A stretch of DNA of 58,131 nt from Saccharofermentans sp. (lineage in GTDB: Bacteria; Bacillota; Clostridia; Saccharofermentanales; Saccharofermentanaceae), in contig JAKSRK010000003.1 in assembly GCA_024403655.1 (NCBI GenBank), positions 1-58,131 of the forward strand. Reading direction: 5' to 3'. The notes beneath the pieces were generated by a model that was not told the origin of the DNA, made no database searches, and saw only the letters and a program-made list of their open reading frames with translations. Position 1 is the stretch's first letter; every line of letters starts with the position of its first letter. A program made the position numbers and the translations under genes. Below are positions 1-8,006 of this stretch, in pieces.

Positions 1-86
1 CTAGGTTTCTTCATGTGAGATTCCCTTTCTCAATCAAGCGACAACATGAGCTTTTGAGTAATAATCTCTATTTTACCCCAATATAA

Positions 87-296
87 ACTATTATAGTTGA
101 ACGATTTGCTTCGACTGTTGTATATAATGCATTTTATGCAAGATGGTCGAGATGGCAGTCTAGATCAGGAACACCAGTCGGTCCGTTAGATATGATGATT
201 GCAGGACATGCAACACAAACAAACTACATGCGGTGTTTTCACGCTAAAATGCAGGTCGTCAACAAGTATAGGAAAGATCTCGATGAACGAATTTGA
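87..296 (+). pseudogene. VapC-like PIN domain remnant (C-terminal part)
   Basis: A stop-free frame of 69 codons runs from a stop at 84 to TGA at 294-296 without a sensible start codon. Its middle reads SGTPVGPLDMMIAGHA, which matches the conserved C-terminal PIN motif of VapC toxins (G-x-P-[IV]-G-x-x-D-x-x-IA-x-x-A, with one of the acidic metal ligands as the D). The following VVNKYRKDLDERI resembles the usual VTNN-x-REF-x-RI tail. The N-terminal half of a VapC (about 130 residues) and any antitoxin are missing, so this looks like a decayed fragment. The call rests on one short motif. Confidence 0.42.
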
Positions 297-417
297 AAAA
301 GAACTGGCGCAGATTATCGAATCCGCTTCCAGACCTATTGACGACCTGGATAAACGACTTACTATGGATGGATTTCTGAAGTGGTACGAATTATTACAAA
401 AAGAGAAGCAAAATTAA
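283..417 (+). CDS. small hypothetical protein, 44 aa
   Basis: An ATG at 283 follows the purine-rich stretch GGAAAG at 271-276 and opens a 44-residue frame rich in charged residues (MNEFEKELAQ at the start, ending in LLQKEKQN). It overlaps the end of the VapC-like remnant in another frame. A longer frame starting at 199 is possible, but its first 28 residues look like noncoding sequence. No family is recognised and it could be a chance frame. Confidence 0.3.
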   Translation: MNEFEKELAQIIESASRPIDDLDKRLTMDGFLKWYELLQKEKQN

Positions 418-431
418 GTAATGATAGTCCG

Positions 432-860
432 TCAGCCATCCTGCAAAGTGATGTTATTGCTTCTTAAGTATGCTTCAAATGCTTCTATATATGGTTCTTC
501 TACTACTGCTGAGAATGCCTCGTTGTCGATATGGATTTCTTTTGCTCGCGAATCGATAAATACATCTGTGATCTTCAGGCCGTTAGCATAAAGAGTGCCG
601 TTTTTGACTTCAAAGCTGACTTCTTCTTCGTAATATCTGTCTTCTTTGAGTCGTGGATTTGTCTTTGCCATATAGATTGCAATCGGAATAATGCAGAGGA
701 AAATAATAAGGAGCAGAATGCCTGCCCAGTAGATTTTGCGACAGAATAATGCGAGCAGGACAAAGCACAGGACTGCCCAGATTCCAAGCGGGATTAAGCG
801 AAGGTAATCCTGTCCGGTAGCTTTTTGAATTCTTTCTCTTTTTACAACTGCCGTAAACAT
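432..860 (-). CDS. two-TM membrane protein of unknown function
   Basis: A protein of 142 residues. The chosen ATG at 860 is preceded on the minus strand by GGAAAG with suitable spacing; an upstream in-frame ATG at 902 has no such site. A short basic N-terminus is followed by two hydrophobic segments at about residues 18-35 and 41-62, separated by a short loop with an RK pair. A soluble tail of about 80 residues follows, acidic and rich in beta-type residues (EEEVSFEVKNGTLYANG). The topology suggests a tail on the cytoplasmic side. No family is recognised. It is convergent with nothing and stands alone between the left edge and gene 997. Confidence 0.6.
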   Translation of the reverse strand: MFTAVVKRERIQKATGQDYLRLIPLGIWAVLCFVLLALFCRKIYWAGILLLIIFLCIIPIAIYMAKTNPRLKEDRYYEEEVSFEVKNGTLYANGLKITDVFIDSRAKEIHIDNEAFSAVVEEPYIEAFEAYLRSNNITLQDG

Positions 861-961
861 TATTCTTTCCTGTCTGTTTTGTCTGTTCGAAGTATATAGC
901 AAATTGAAGTAAATTGCCCGACGATAGATGAGGCAAAATTAAACTGCGGGGATCAGTGGTA

Positions 962-982
962 CAATAAGTACTGAACTTATTG
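962..982 (+). promoter_or_regulatory. 8-bp inverted repeat before gene 997
   Basis: CAATAAGT (962-969) and ACTTATTG (975-982) form perfect arms around a 5-nt loop. The left arm overlaps TACAAT (960-965), which is a plausible -10 box, and GGAGGG of the next gene follows within a few bases. It could be an operator or a 5' hairpin. No clear -35 box is seen, so this is tentative. Confidence 0.3.
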
Positions 983-996
983 TGGAGGGATAGACC

Positions 997-1554
997 ATGG
1001 TAGAAATAATAGAAAAACTCAAAGTTGAGGTTCATGAGACTGCTGCTCAGAAGCGTGACTGGAAGCCTGCTTACAGGCAGCTGATGCAGGAAGTATTTAA
1101 TCAGGACGTGCTGTTCTTCGCGCTTTCTCTCGGCAACTACGATGAGCAGACTCATAGCAGTGTACCGCTGTTGTCTACCAAGGATTTTGGAGGACAGCCG
1201 GCACTTTATGTTTTTACCGACGTAAATACTGCAGGAGGGTGGATGAGTGCGTATAAGAATGTATCTCCCGACATGCAGTATGGCCTTATCGGAGCTGTCT
1301 CTAAGGAACATAACTTTCTTTATGTTTTTGAGACTGCCAGGGCGATGGGTGCCAGCATGATTATGCTCGATGAAGGAGGGAAGTGGATTGGCCTTGATAT
1401 GAATACTTTCTTTGAGGTGAACGGGCTTTCTACTTCAGAAGTAAGCATGGTTATGACTCAGGAAGAAATGCAGGAACTTACAAGTGACCCCACAAAGTCG
1501 GTGTCACTGCATTTCGCCAGAATTCCTGCCATTCCTCTTAAGAAATCAAATTAA
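997..1554 (+). CDS. SseB-like domain protein, hypothetical
   Basis: A soluble protein of 185 residues starting at ATG 997 behind GGAGGG. Residues about 35-85 (VLFFALSLGNYDE, then VPLLSTKDFGGQPALYVFTD and WMSAY) resemble the N-terminal domain of SseB-like proteins, in which a value-handling strand is followed by a phrase close to PxF-T-D and an aromatic residue. The rest has no recognised motif. No signal peptide or membrane segment is seen. It ends 9 bp inside the convergent gene 1546-1842. The family assignment is by general resemblance only. Confidence 0.6.
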   Translation: MVEIIEKLKVEVHETAAQKRDWKPAYRQLMQEVFNQDVLFFALSLGNYDEQTHSSVPLLSTKDFGGQPALYVFTDVNTAGGWMSAYKNVSPDMQYGLIGAVSKEHNFLYVFETARAMGASMIMLDEGGKWIGLDMNTFFEVNGLSTSEVSMVMTQEEMQELTSDPTKSVSLHFARIPAIPLKKSN

Positions 1555-1842
1555 CTGCTGCTCGTTGATCATGAGCTTGAACTGAAGGCCGAGCTTCTCG
1601 GCAGCCTTACGGCAAAGCATCATGCGCTGCATGAAGATCTCAAAGTAATCCATGACAGAACCGTAGTGAGTATCGACAAAGAGCTTAAGCTTAATTATCG
1701 TATGGGCTTCGTTTATCTTAAGTTCTGACTTCTTTACGGAGTAATTGACTCTGTCGTGGATATCAAAAGTAGACATGTCGTTGTTACGAACGCGGTTACG
1801 TCTTACATCACTTTTGTCTGCAAGGATAAGTGCTGCAGCCAT
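1546..1842 (-). CDS. hypothetical protein, 98 aa
   Basis: A 98-residue soluble protein, basic in its first half (DVRRNRVRNN) and mixed in its second. No family is recognised. The open frame continues upstream of the ATG at 1842 for about 16 more codons in plausible protein sequence, but no ATG, GTG or TTG and no good ribosome site were found there. The start is therefore uncertain and the gene may be 5'-truncated. Its 3' end overlaps the end of gene 997-1554 by 9 bp (convergent). Confidence 0.45.
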   Translation of the reverse strand: MAAALILADKSDVRRNRVRNNDMSTFDIHDRVNYSVKKSELKINEAHTIIKLKLFVDTHYGSVMDYFEIFMQRMMLCRKAAEKLGLQFKLMINEQQLI

Positions 1843-1971
1843 AAAACGGCATTTGATTGACAGAAGCCCTGAGAATACTGCGCTTTGGGTAAAAGTGATG
1901 TCTGATTATATGGTTATGTTCTTGTAATCAATGTTATATTGAAAGAAAACACTTGCTTACGAGGTGGAAGA

Positions 1972-2673
1972 ATGTTCAAGGATAAGGTTGTTGTGGTGAC
2001 CGGCGGTGCGCACGGAATCGGTAAGTGTATTGCCGAAGAATTTACAAAGCAGGGTGCCAGGGTAGAGGTAATAGACATCATGGATGGCGACCATTATAAA
2101 GCTGACCTTTCCGTAAAGGAAGATATCGAGAAGTTTGCTTCCTATGTTATCTCAAAGCATTCTCATATAGATATCCTTGTTAATAATGCCGCGCCTCTTA
2201 TGAAAGGCATCGACGATTGCACTTACGAAGAATTCGAATATGCATTGAAGGTAGGCGTTACGGCCCCCTTTTATATGACTAAGATGTTCGCTGCTCATTT
2301 TGCCAAGGGTGCAAGTGTGGTAAATATCTCTTCTTCACGTGACAGAATGAGCCAGGCTCAGACAGAGAGCTATACGGCAGCCAAGGGCGGTATAGCGGCA
2401 TTAACTCATGCGCTTATGATGAGTCTTAGAGGAAGAGTAAGAGTTAATTCAATCTCACCCGGATGGATTGATACGGATTATATCGTCTACGAAGGAGCGG
2501 ATGCTTACCAGCAGCCCAGCGGCGGTGTAGGTAATCCGATGGATATTGCGAATATGGTTCTGTATCTTTGTTCAGACAAAGCGGCCTTTATTAACGGTGA
2601 GAATATTACTATCGACGGTGGCATGACAAAGCAGATGATCTACCACAACGAGGGCGGATGGACTTTGCAGTAA
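1972..2673 (+). CDS. SDR-family NAD(P)-dependent oxidoreductase
   Basis: A 233-residue classical short-chain dehydrogenase/reductase. The start at ATG 1972 follows GAGGTGG; a frame beginning at 1939 lacks a ribosome site. The nucleotide-binding motif TGGAHGIG lies at about residues 9-16, DIMDG follows the second strand, NNAA is present at about residue 76, and the catalytic Ser and YTAAK are near residues 122 and 135. The C-terminal part contains NGENITIDGGM, typical of SDRs. The acidic residue after the second strand suggests NAD rather than NADP. The substrate cannot be inferred. The next gene is convergent, one base away. Confidence 0.9.
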   Translation: MFKDKVVVVTGGAHGIGKCIAEEFTKQGARVEVIDIMDGDHYKADLSVKEDIEKFASYVISKHSHIDILVNNAAPLMKGIDDCTYEEFEYALKVGVTAPFYMTKMFAAHFAKGASVVNISSSRDRMSQAQTESYTAAKGGIAALTHALMMSLRGRVRVNSISPGWIDTDYIVYEGADAYQQPSGGVGNPMDIANMVLYLCSDKAAFINGENITIDGGMTKQMIYHNEGGWTLQ

Positions 2674-2674
2674 A

Positions 2675-3316
2675 TCAACGAAGGTAATTAAAGAGACTGC
2701 CGTTATACTTCTCATTAAGTGTCTGAATGCTGTCAAAAAACACACGCTTCTCTTTACAGACGCTATAGTTGTCATTCTTCTTCAATATAGCAAATATTCG
2801 CTCCGATATATCTTCAGACAGACCGTCTTCTTCATGAATCTTTATATGCTCATCCAGTTCGTAGAATATATATACATTATCGAAGGAGAAGTTTGTAAGC
2901 TTAACTTCTTCTACTGTGCCTAAGTAAGATTCGATTGAACTTTTGCATGCGTTCATAAGTTCGAGCCTGATGTCAGATTCGAATTCTTCTGCAATGGCAA
3001 AGTAAGCAGCGGGATCTTTATAAGCTTCGTATTTGTCGTATTTACAGCAAAGTCTTGAGAACTCGTCTTTGATCTTTGCTTCCTTCTTAAGGTCACGATT
3101 GTTCCAGGGGCCCTCATAGAAGAAGCATTTGTCAGTCTCATTGAGCAGGTATAGAAGTCTCCTGCTTTTGCCCTCTCCGTCACAGAAAAAGCAGTACAGA
3201 TTAACGTCGAATTCAGCCTTCATGAACTCGCGTAATTCTGTCAGTAGCAGATCACTGCCATGCTGACCGTTAATTGCTTCTTTGACGTAATCAAGTCTTT
3301 CCTGAGTTAAAAACAC
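2675..3316 (-). CDS. hypothetical soluble protein, 213 aa
   Basis: The protein of 213 residues starts with GTG at 3316, preceded by GGGAG with 6-bp spacing. It is soluble and acidic with several Cys (CFFCDGEG near residue 42, RLCCKYD near 88). No family is recognised. It lies immediately downstream of the short psuG 3'-end copy (stop at 3336), so before the glycosyltransferase insertion it was probably the next gene after psuG in one operon. Confidence 0.65.
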   Translation of the reverse strand: MFLTQERLDYVKEAINGQHGSDLLLTELREFMKAEFDVNLYCFFCDGEGKSRRLLYLLNETDKCFFYEGPWNNRDLKKEAKIKDEFSRLCCKYDKYEAYKDPAAYFAIAEEFESDIRLELMNACKSSIESYLGTVEEVKLTNFSFDNVYIFYELDEHIKIHEEDGLSEDISERIFAILKKNDNYSVCKEKRVFFDSIQTLNEKYNGSLFNYLR

Positions 3317-3335
3317 GTGTATCTCCCTGCTGCTT

Positions 3336-3533
3336 TCAGGACTTCATAGCTTGTAATTCAGCAGATAATTCTGCCGCGAGAACTGCATTCTCAAGGATCA
3401 TATGCTTCTGGGCATCCATGCTGTCTGATCCCATCTTATCCTTTAAATACTTCATCAGATAGCCTGTGATTGCTTTGCCCTTAACGCTATCTTCTCTGCT
3501 TCTGATAATAGCCTCGTCGATTACCTCATTCAT
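3336..3533 (-). pseudogene. duplicated 3' end of psuG
   Basis: This stretch encodes the last 65 residues of PsuG (from MNEVIDEAIIRSRED) and ends MKS, then TGA. The full-length gene at 7064-7990 carries the same residues except Glu3 (Lys there) and ends MKASV. It is not expected to be a working gene. Because it sits directly before gene 2675-3316, it is probably the original psuG 3' end, displaced by an insertion that supplied the full gene with a new, nearly identical end. Confidence 0.85.
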
Positions 3534-3535
3534 CT
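3342..3535. repeat. 194-bp direct repeat, copy 1
   Basis: It matches 7076-7269 at 193 of 194 positions, with one C/T difference at 3527 versus 7261. The match ends abruptly at both sides. It covers the psuG 3' coding end and bounds the glycosyltransferase segment on the left. Confidence 0.93.
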
Positions 3536-3555
3536 ACCGTTTAGAAAAAATTCCT

Positions 3556-6500
3556 CTACAATGGTTTTATCCTGAAATCTTCACTATCGAGCGAAAAGTT
3601 TGGATTGTAATAAGGATCACCGGCATCCAATTCTTTTCTCCATCTATTTTGAAAGCGCCATATTTCCTTTGTTGTACGCTTAATTTTTTCAGGTGTATTA
3701 TCCGGACGGCGACTTTTACATTCATAATGATATAACTCAGCAAAAGGCGTCCATACAATAAGATAACCGGCTTCCCTGATTCGCATACAAAGATCGATGT
3801 CATTATATGTAACTTCATATCCTTCATCTAAACCATGTACCTGTTCAAATACTGTACGAGGAATCATCATACACGCCGCAGTAACAGCTGATAGGTTTTG
3901 TGCATAGGCTAGTCTTCCCATATAACCAGGACTGCTTCTATCAGAATATCGATGTAAATGACCAGCAATTTTAAATATGCCTATTCCCACGCCACCATGC
4001 TGAACTCGATTGTCGAAATAATACAATTTTGCACCTACGGCACCAACATCAGATCTCTGTGAATACATAAGAAGTTCCTGGATCCAATCCTCTGAAATCA
4101 CTTCTACATCATTATTTAACAACAGAATATGTTCTCCATTAGCAAATCCGAACCCGTAATTTATAATAGCTGAATAATTAAAATGCCCATTCCAGGTAAC
4201 AATACGAATTGCTTCATTGGCTTCAAGCGTTTTGTAATATTCAAATATTTCATTTTCTTCGCTGTTATTCTCAACAATAATGATTTCATAATTATGGTAG
4301 GTTGACTTTGTAAGTATTGAATCAATACATTTTTGCAAATCATCCTTATGGTCTTTATTAGGAATAATGATGGATACTAATGGTTCACCGATAATTTTAT
4401 ACTTTAAGCGATACACAGCCGAAGCAAAGGAATCCATTACCTCTCCTTCTAAGTGTACTCTTGTCAAGTGAGCAGCGACAGCTTTCTTTGCTGCTGTAAT
4501 TGCATATGGTTTTGCATCTATAGAGCTTGCAACAGAACCCGCATGTGCGCGCCAATAATACAGACTTTGCTGAATATGGACGATTTTTTCTGCTTTTTCT
4601 GTGAGACGCAGCACCATATCAAAGTCTTGACTTCCATCATATTCCTTTCTGAATCCGCCTCCAATAGCATCTAATAAATCCTTCTTGAATACAGTAAAAT
4701 GGCAGATATAATTGTTAGCACGCAGCGTATCCGGTGCATAGTCCGGCTTAAAATGATGACAAAAAGCATCTTCTATAACGTTATGAAAAATGCTTTCATC
4801 TGTATAGATAAAATCTGCCTTCTTTTCACAAATTGCTTTCATTACCTCGAACAAAGCGGATGGGTGTAGCAAATCATCATGGTCAAAAAGACCAATATAA
4901 TCTCCTGTAGACATTTCTATACTTGCATTTGTATTTTCCGAAATTCCACCATTTATCGATAATTTCTTATATCTGATACGCTCGTCCAATGATGCCAGCA
5001 TTTGACAATATTTCCCTACCTCACGATGTTCACTATCGCTACCATCTGCAAGACATAATTCCCAATTAGCATAGGTCTGATCTAAAACGGATGCTATCAT
5101 CTCTTTCAAAAACTGCATTGGTGTGTTGTAGAGAGGAACAATAATACTAAATTTAATAGTATCCGCAAATGTGGTATGCTCTTGTCCGGCTCTGATTTCC
5201 TCAGAAATCTTTACCGGATGTGGGAAAGTTTTTGCAATTCTTCGTTGTGTATAGGCTTTGCCACAAAGCTTCCAGCAATTAATACGAAGTTTACTAAATA
5301 ACAGTGGTGATTTAAGGAGAATTGAATTCTTTCTATCCCCTAAAGCGCGTATTGGTTTGGTAATTTTCCAACAGGTACTATTTTGATGAGCTGTTAATGC
5401 TTTTACCAATTCTTGACATTGCCCGTTTAATGATGCGTACTGATTTTGTAACCCTTCAAGCGCTGCTTTCTGCTGTTCAATCAGTCTATGAAAGCTTTCT
5501 ATCAAAGTATTGTCATTTTCCAGAAGAACGATTCCAAAACTGATATGCACCTTTCTACCAATAATCGCAGATGTATCAATCTCCATCTGAGGAGCAAGTG
5601 AATCAAACAGATATGTATCATAAATACTGATTCCACTTGAATTAATTACAGGTAAATGCTTTCCATCCGCTATGCAACTCAAATTATTAACCATACAAAA
5701 ATAGTCGTCACATAGATCTATACTAATCTTTTTTGTGTTGTAAGGGACATTCAATTGGAAATCCATTTTGTTGTTCCCAAAGCAAGCATATCTATATTGA
5801 AGGCAAGGCTCCAAAGTATTGCCATTTTCATCTAGAAAATAAATCCTACAATATTGATGCCAAGAATTTTCTTTTTCCTTCTTCAACTGTATTATGCGCT
5901 GATTTTGCTGAATTATAGGCTCATCTTTGACAGGAGAAGGTGTACTGTCCGCTTCAATTTCGGCTAAAACAGCTTTTAAGTTCTGTTCAAAAACAGCTTG
6001 TGTAAAGATAGTACGATAGAGCTTGTCTCCATTCTTAGCATAGTAGCCGTACTTTTCGTCACTTATATCACATATCGAAGTTATATATCTAGCAAGCGCC
6101 ACCGGGTCATTATTACGATAGACGAATCCTGCATCATATTCTTGTATCAATGAAGCAAACCCTGTATTCTCAGAGCAGATAACTAATTTATTCAACTGCA
6201 TAGTTTCTGCTATTACAATAGGCATAGGATCATCGCGTGAAGTACATAGCAAACAATCCATTTTAGAATATAACTCACAAATACTTTCCCATTTCAATCC
6301 TCCTGGATAATAATGAATATTCTCCGGATAATCTTGTGCCAGCATTGTTAGTTTATTGTGAATTGCTTCGGATATTACAACACCTGCTATCGTAAAACAG
6401 CATTGTTGTCTAACTTCGTCAGATAACAGTTTGAAAGAACTGATAAAAATATCCTGTCCTTTTCGATTCTCAATAGAGCCAATAATTGCAAACTGCTTTT

Positions 6501-7020
6501 TTGCTTCTGCTTTCATTGGAACGTCTATATCTTTTGAAAAATCAGGAATGTAATACATTAATTCAGAAACATTGTATGCAGGGCGTCTTTTCAATAATGT
6601 TTCTCGTGCATAATTTCCAGGTACATAAATGTGTATATTATTCATCAATAATTCTGGCATAGCAGCAACAATTGCTTCCGAATACACAGCTTCTGCTTCA
6701 TGTATCCACCAGATTACCGGAATTGAGGTTCCGTTTAACAATTGAATCATCTCGCCCCATAAAATGGTATTCGCAATTACCATCCCACTCTTCATACATA
6801 TACGTAATAAAGCATCTGAATTCATTGCATCTGGCATAATATACAAAGGAATCGAAGCTGAGCGGATATCTTGCTCTAATGGTCCGGATTTGGGCGATAC
6901 AATTACAGGATGTTTTCCGAGCTTTACCAATGTCTGTGCAAATTGAAACAATGCACGTGGTGCACCGGTCATACTCAAATCATGTGTTAACATCACTATA
7001 TTTGTAGAATTAATTTCCAT
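3556..7020 (-). CDS. three-domain glycosyltransferase (GT4 + GT2 + GT2)
   Basis: A large cytoplasmic protein of 1154 residues. Residues about 1-370 form a GT4-like domain (MLTHDLSMTGAPRALF near the start, then SRDDPMPIVIAETMQ, the acidic donor-binding region). A linker of about 250 residues follows. The first GT2 domain starts near residue 624 (FSIIVPLYNTP) and has the metal-binding FDHDD. The second starts near 882 (VSIIIPNKDHKDDL) with LLNNDVEV and a YNDIDLCMRIREAG helix typical of rhamnosyl- or O-antigen-type enzymes. Such multi-domain enzymes extend cell-surface polysaccharides, usually inside large gene clusters; here there is no cluster. The ATG at 7020 follows GAAGGGAC. It lies inside the duplicated psuG ends and has A+T-rich codons unlike its neighbours. 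Confidence 0.9.
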   Translation of the reverse strand: MEINSTNIVMLTHDLSMTGAPRALFQFAQTLVKLGKHPVIVSPKSGPLEQDIRSASIPLYIMPDAMNSDALLRICMKSGMVIANTILWGEMIQLLNGTSIPVIWWIHEAEAVYSEAIVAAMPELLMNNIHIYVPGNYARETLLKRRPAYNVSELMYYIPDFSKDIDVPMKAEAKKQFAIIGSIENRKGQDIFISSFKLLSDEVRQQCCFTIAGVVISEAIHNKLTMLAQDYPENIHYYPGGLKWESICELYSKMDCLLCTSRDDPMPIVIAETMQLNKLVICSENTGFASLIQEYDAGFVYRNNDPVALARYITSICDISDEKYGYYAKNGDKLYRTIFTQAVFEQNLKAVLAEIEADSTPSPVKDEPIIQQNQRIIQLKKEKENSWHQYCRIYFLDENGNTLEPCLQYRYACFGNNKMDFQLNVPYNTKKISIDLCDDYFCMVNNLSCIADGKHLPVINSSGISIYDTYLFDSLAPQMEIDTSAIIGRKVHISFGIVLLENDNTLIESFHRLIEQQKAALEGLQNQYASLNGQCQELVKALTAHQNSTCWKITKPIRALGDRKNSILLKSPLLFSKLRINCWKLCGKAYTQRRIAKTFPHPVKISEEIRAGQEHTTFADTIKFSIIVPLYNTPMQFLKEMIASVLDQTYANWELCLADGSDSEHREVGKYCQMLASLDERIRYKKLSINGGISENTNASIEMSTGDYIGLFDHDDLLHPSALFEVMKAICEKKADFIYTDESIFHNVIEDAFCHHFKPDYAPDTLRANNYICHFTVFKKDLLDAIGGGFRKEYDGSQDFDMVLRLTEKAEKIVHIQQSLYYWRAHAGSVASSIDAKPYAITAAKKAVAAHLTRVHLEGEVMDSFASAVYRLKYKIIGEPLVSIIIPNKDHKDDLQKCIDSILTKSTYHNYEIIIVENNSEENEIFEYYKTLEANEAIRIVTWNGHFNYSAIINYGFGFANGEHILLLNNDVEVISEDWIQELLMYSQRSDVGAVGAKLYYFDNRVQHGGVGIGIFKIAGHLHRYSDRSSPGYMGRLAYAQNLSAVTAACMMIPRTVFEQVHGLDEGYEVTYNDIDLCMRIREAGYLIVWTPFAELYHYECKSRRPDNTPEKIKRTTKEIWRFQNRWRKELDAGDPYYNPNFSLDSEDFRIKPL

Positions 7021-7063
7021 AATCAGTGTCCCTTCAGTTATTACCAGTTAATAAACTTTTATC

Positions 7064-7990
7064 TCACACACTCGCCTTCATAGCTTGTAATTCAGCAGAT
7101 AATTCTGCCGCGAGAACTGCATTCTCAAGGATCATATGCTTCTGGGCATCCATGCTGTCTGATCCCATCTTATCCTTTAAATACTTCATCAGATAGCCTG
7201 TGATTGCTTTGCCCTTAACGCTATCTTCTCTGCTTCTGATAATAGCCTCGTCGATTACCTTATTCATCTGCTTTGCATCAACGGCATATTCCCGGGATAT
7301 AGGATTCATAAGAATCATTCCGGTCTTAATCTTAAGCTCATTTTTGATGTGATATGCTCTGGCAACTTCCTCGACGGAATCCATGCGGCAGGGAAGTTTA
7401 ATACCGCTCTCGATGGCCATATATGCCGGCATCTCGTCGGTCTTATATCCCATGACAGGTACGGATTTGGTCTCCAGATATTCCATTGTCAGATTAAGAT
7501 CCAATATGGATTTGGCTCCCGAGCATACAACGACAACATTTCTCTCGGCTATTTCTTCGAGGTCTGATGAGATGTCCATCGTTACTTCTGCACCTCTGTG
7601 AACGCCGCCCATACCTCCGCCTGATACGACGGGGATATTAACAAGGTCTGCTACTACCATTGTCGCTGCAAGGGTCATGACACCGTATTCGCCCTTGGCA
7701 AGGATAAGAGGTATCTCTCTTCTTGAGGCCTTGGTCATGCTGCCTCTTCTTTTGCCGTAGTCGTCAAGCTCAGCGTCTGACATTCCGACCTTAATCTTGC
7801 CATTCATGATTGAGATATACGCAGGAACGGCGCCAGCCTTCCTTACTTCCTCGCAGACCATCCCGGCTGTCGCTACATTCTCGGGATAGGGTATGCCTGC
7901 AAATGTACCGCCTGTCTCAATCGCGATAACGGGCTTATTGTTCTTTAAAGCTTCTGATACTTCTTCTGAGTATTCAATATACTGTTTCAT
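7064..7990 (-). CDS. psuG: pseudouridine-5'-phosphate glycosidase
   Basis: A 308-residue protein of the PsuG family, which reversibly cleaves pseudouridine 5'-phosphate to uracil and ribose 5-phosphate. Conserved elements are PYPEN near residue 36, TKASRRE near 87 (containing the Lys that forms the ribose adduct in the family), GGMGGVHRGAEVTMDISSDL near 133-152 with the metal-binding Asp, and the C-terminal NPISREYAVD. The usual early motif ALEST-x-I-x-HG is replaced by AIETGGTFAG (Glu25 kept), an unusual variant. No PsuK kinase or transporter is adjacent; an MBL-fold hydrolase lies 16 bp upstream in the same direction. Its last 65 codons are duplicated at 3336-3533. Confidence 0.9.
   Translation of the reverse strand: MKQYIEYSEEVSEALKNNKPVIAIETGGTFAGIPYPENVATAGMVCEEVRKAGAVPAYISIMNGKIKVGMSDAELDDYGKRRGSMTKASRREIPLILAKGEYGVMTLAATMVVADLVNIPVVSGGGMGGVHRGAEVTMDISSDLEEIAERNVVVVCSGAKSILDLNLTMEYLETKSVPVMGYKTDEMPAYMAIESGIKLPCRMDSVEEVARAYHIKNELKIKTGMILMNPISREYAVDAKQMNKVIDEAIIRSREDSVKGKAITGYLMKYLKDKMGSDSMDAQKHMILENAVLAAELSAELQAMKASV
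7076..7269. repeat. 194-bp direct repeat, copy 2
   Basis: Partner of 3342-3535, within the 3' end of the intact psuG. Beyond 7269 the psuG reading frame continues; before 7076 the sequence differs and encodes a different last two residues and stop. Confidence 0.93.
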
Positions 7991-8006
7991 CTTTGCTGCT
8001 TCTCTT

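Larger units (their letters stand above)
3536..7269. other. 3.7-kb inserted segment carrying a glycosyltransferase
   Basis: One repeat copy plus the unique stretch 3536-7075 forms a unit of 3734 bp. The unique part is visibly richer in A+T than the flanks and holds only the glycosyltransferase gene 3556-7020 in the same direction as psuG. The arrangement of an intact host gene, cargo and a duplicated host-gene 3' end is what results when an element integrates into the end of a gene and restores it, or from a Campbell-type integration of a circle. No recombinase, transposase or terminal inverted repeat is visible, so the mechanism is inferred. Confidence 0.6.

Noticed and set aside
610..1311. 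233-codon minus-strand frame spanning two opposite genes
   Set aside because: It covers two better-supported genes and an intergenic region with no coding character.
3536..7075. Insertion sequence or transposon around the glycosyltransferase
   Set aside because: There is no transposase, no terminal inverted repeat and no short target duplication; the long direct repeats are part of psuG.
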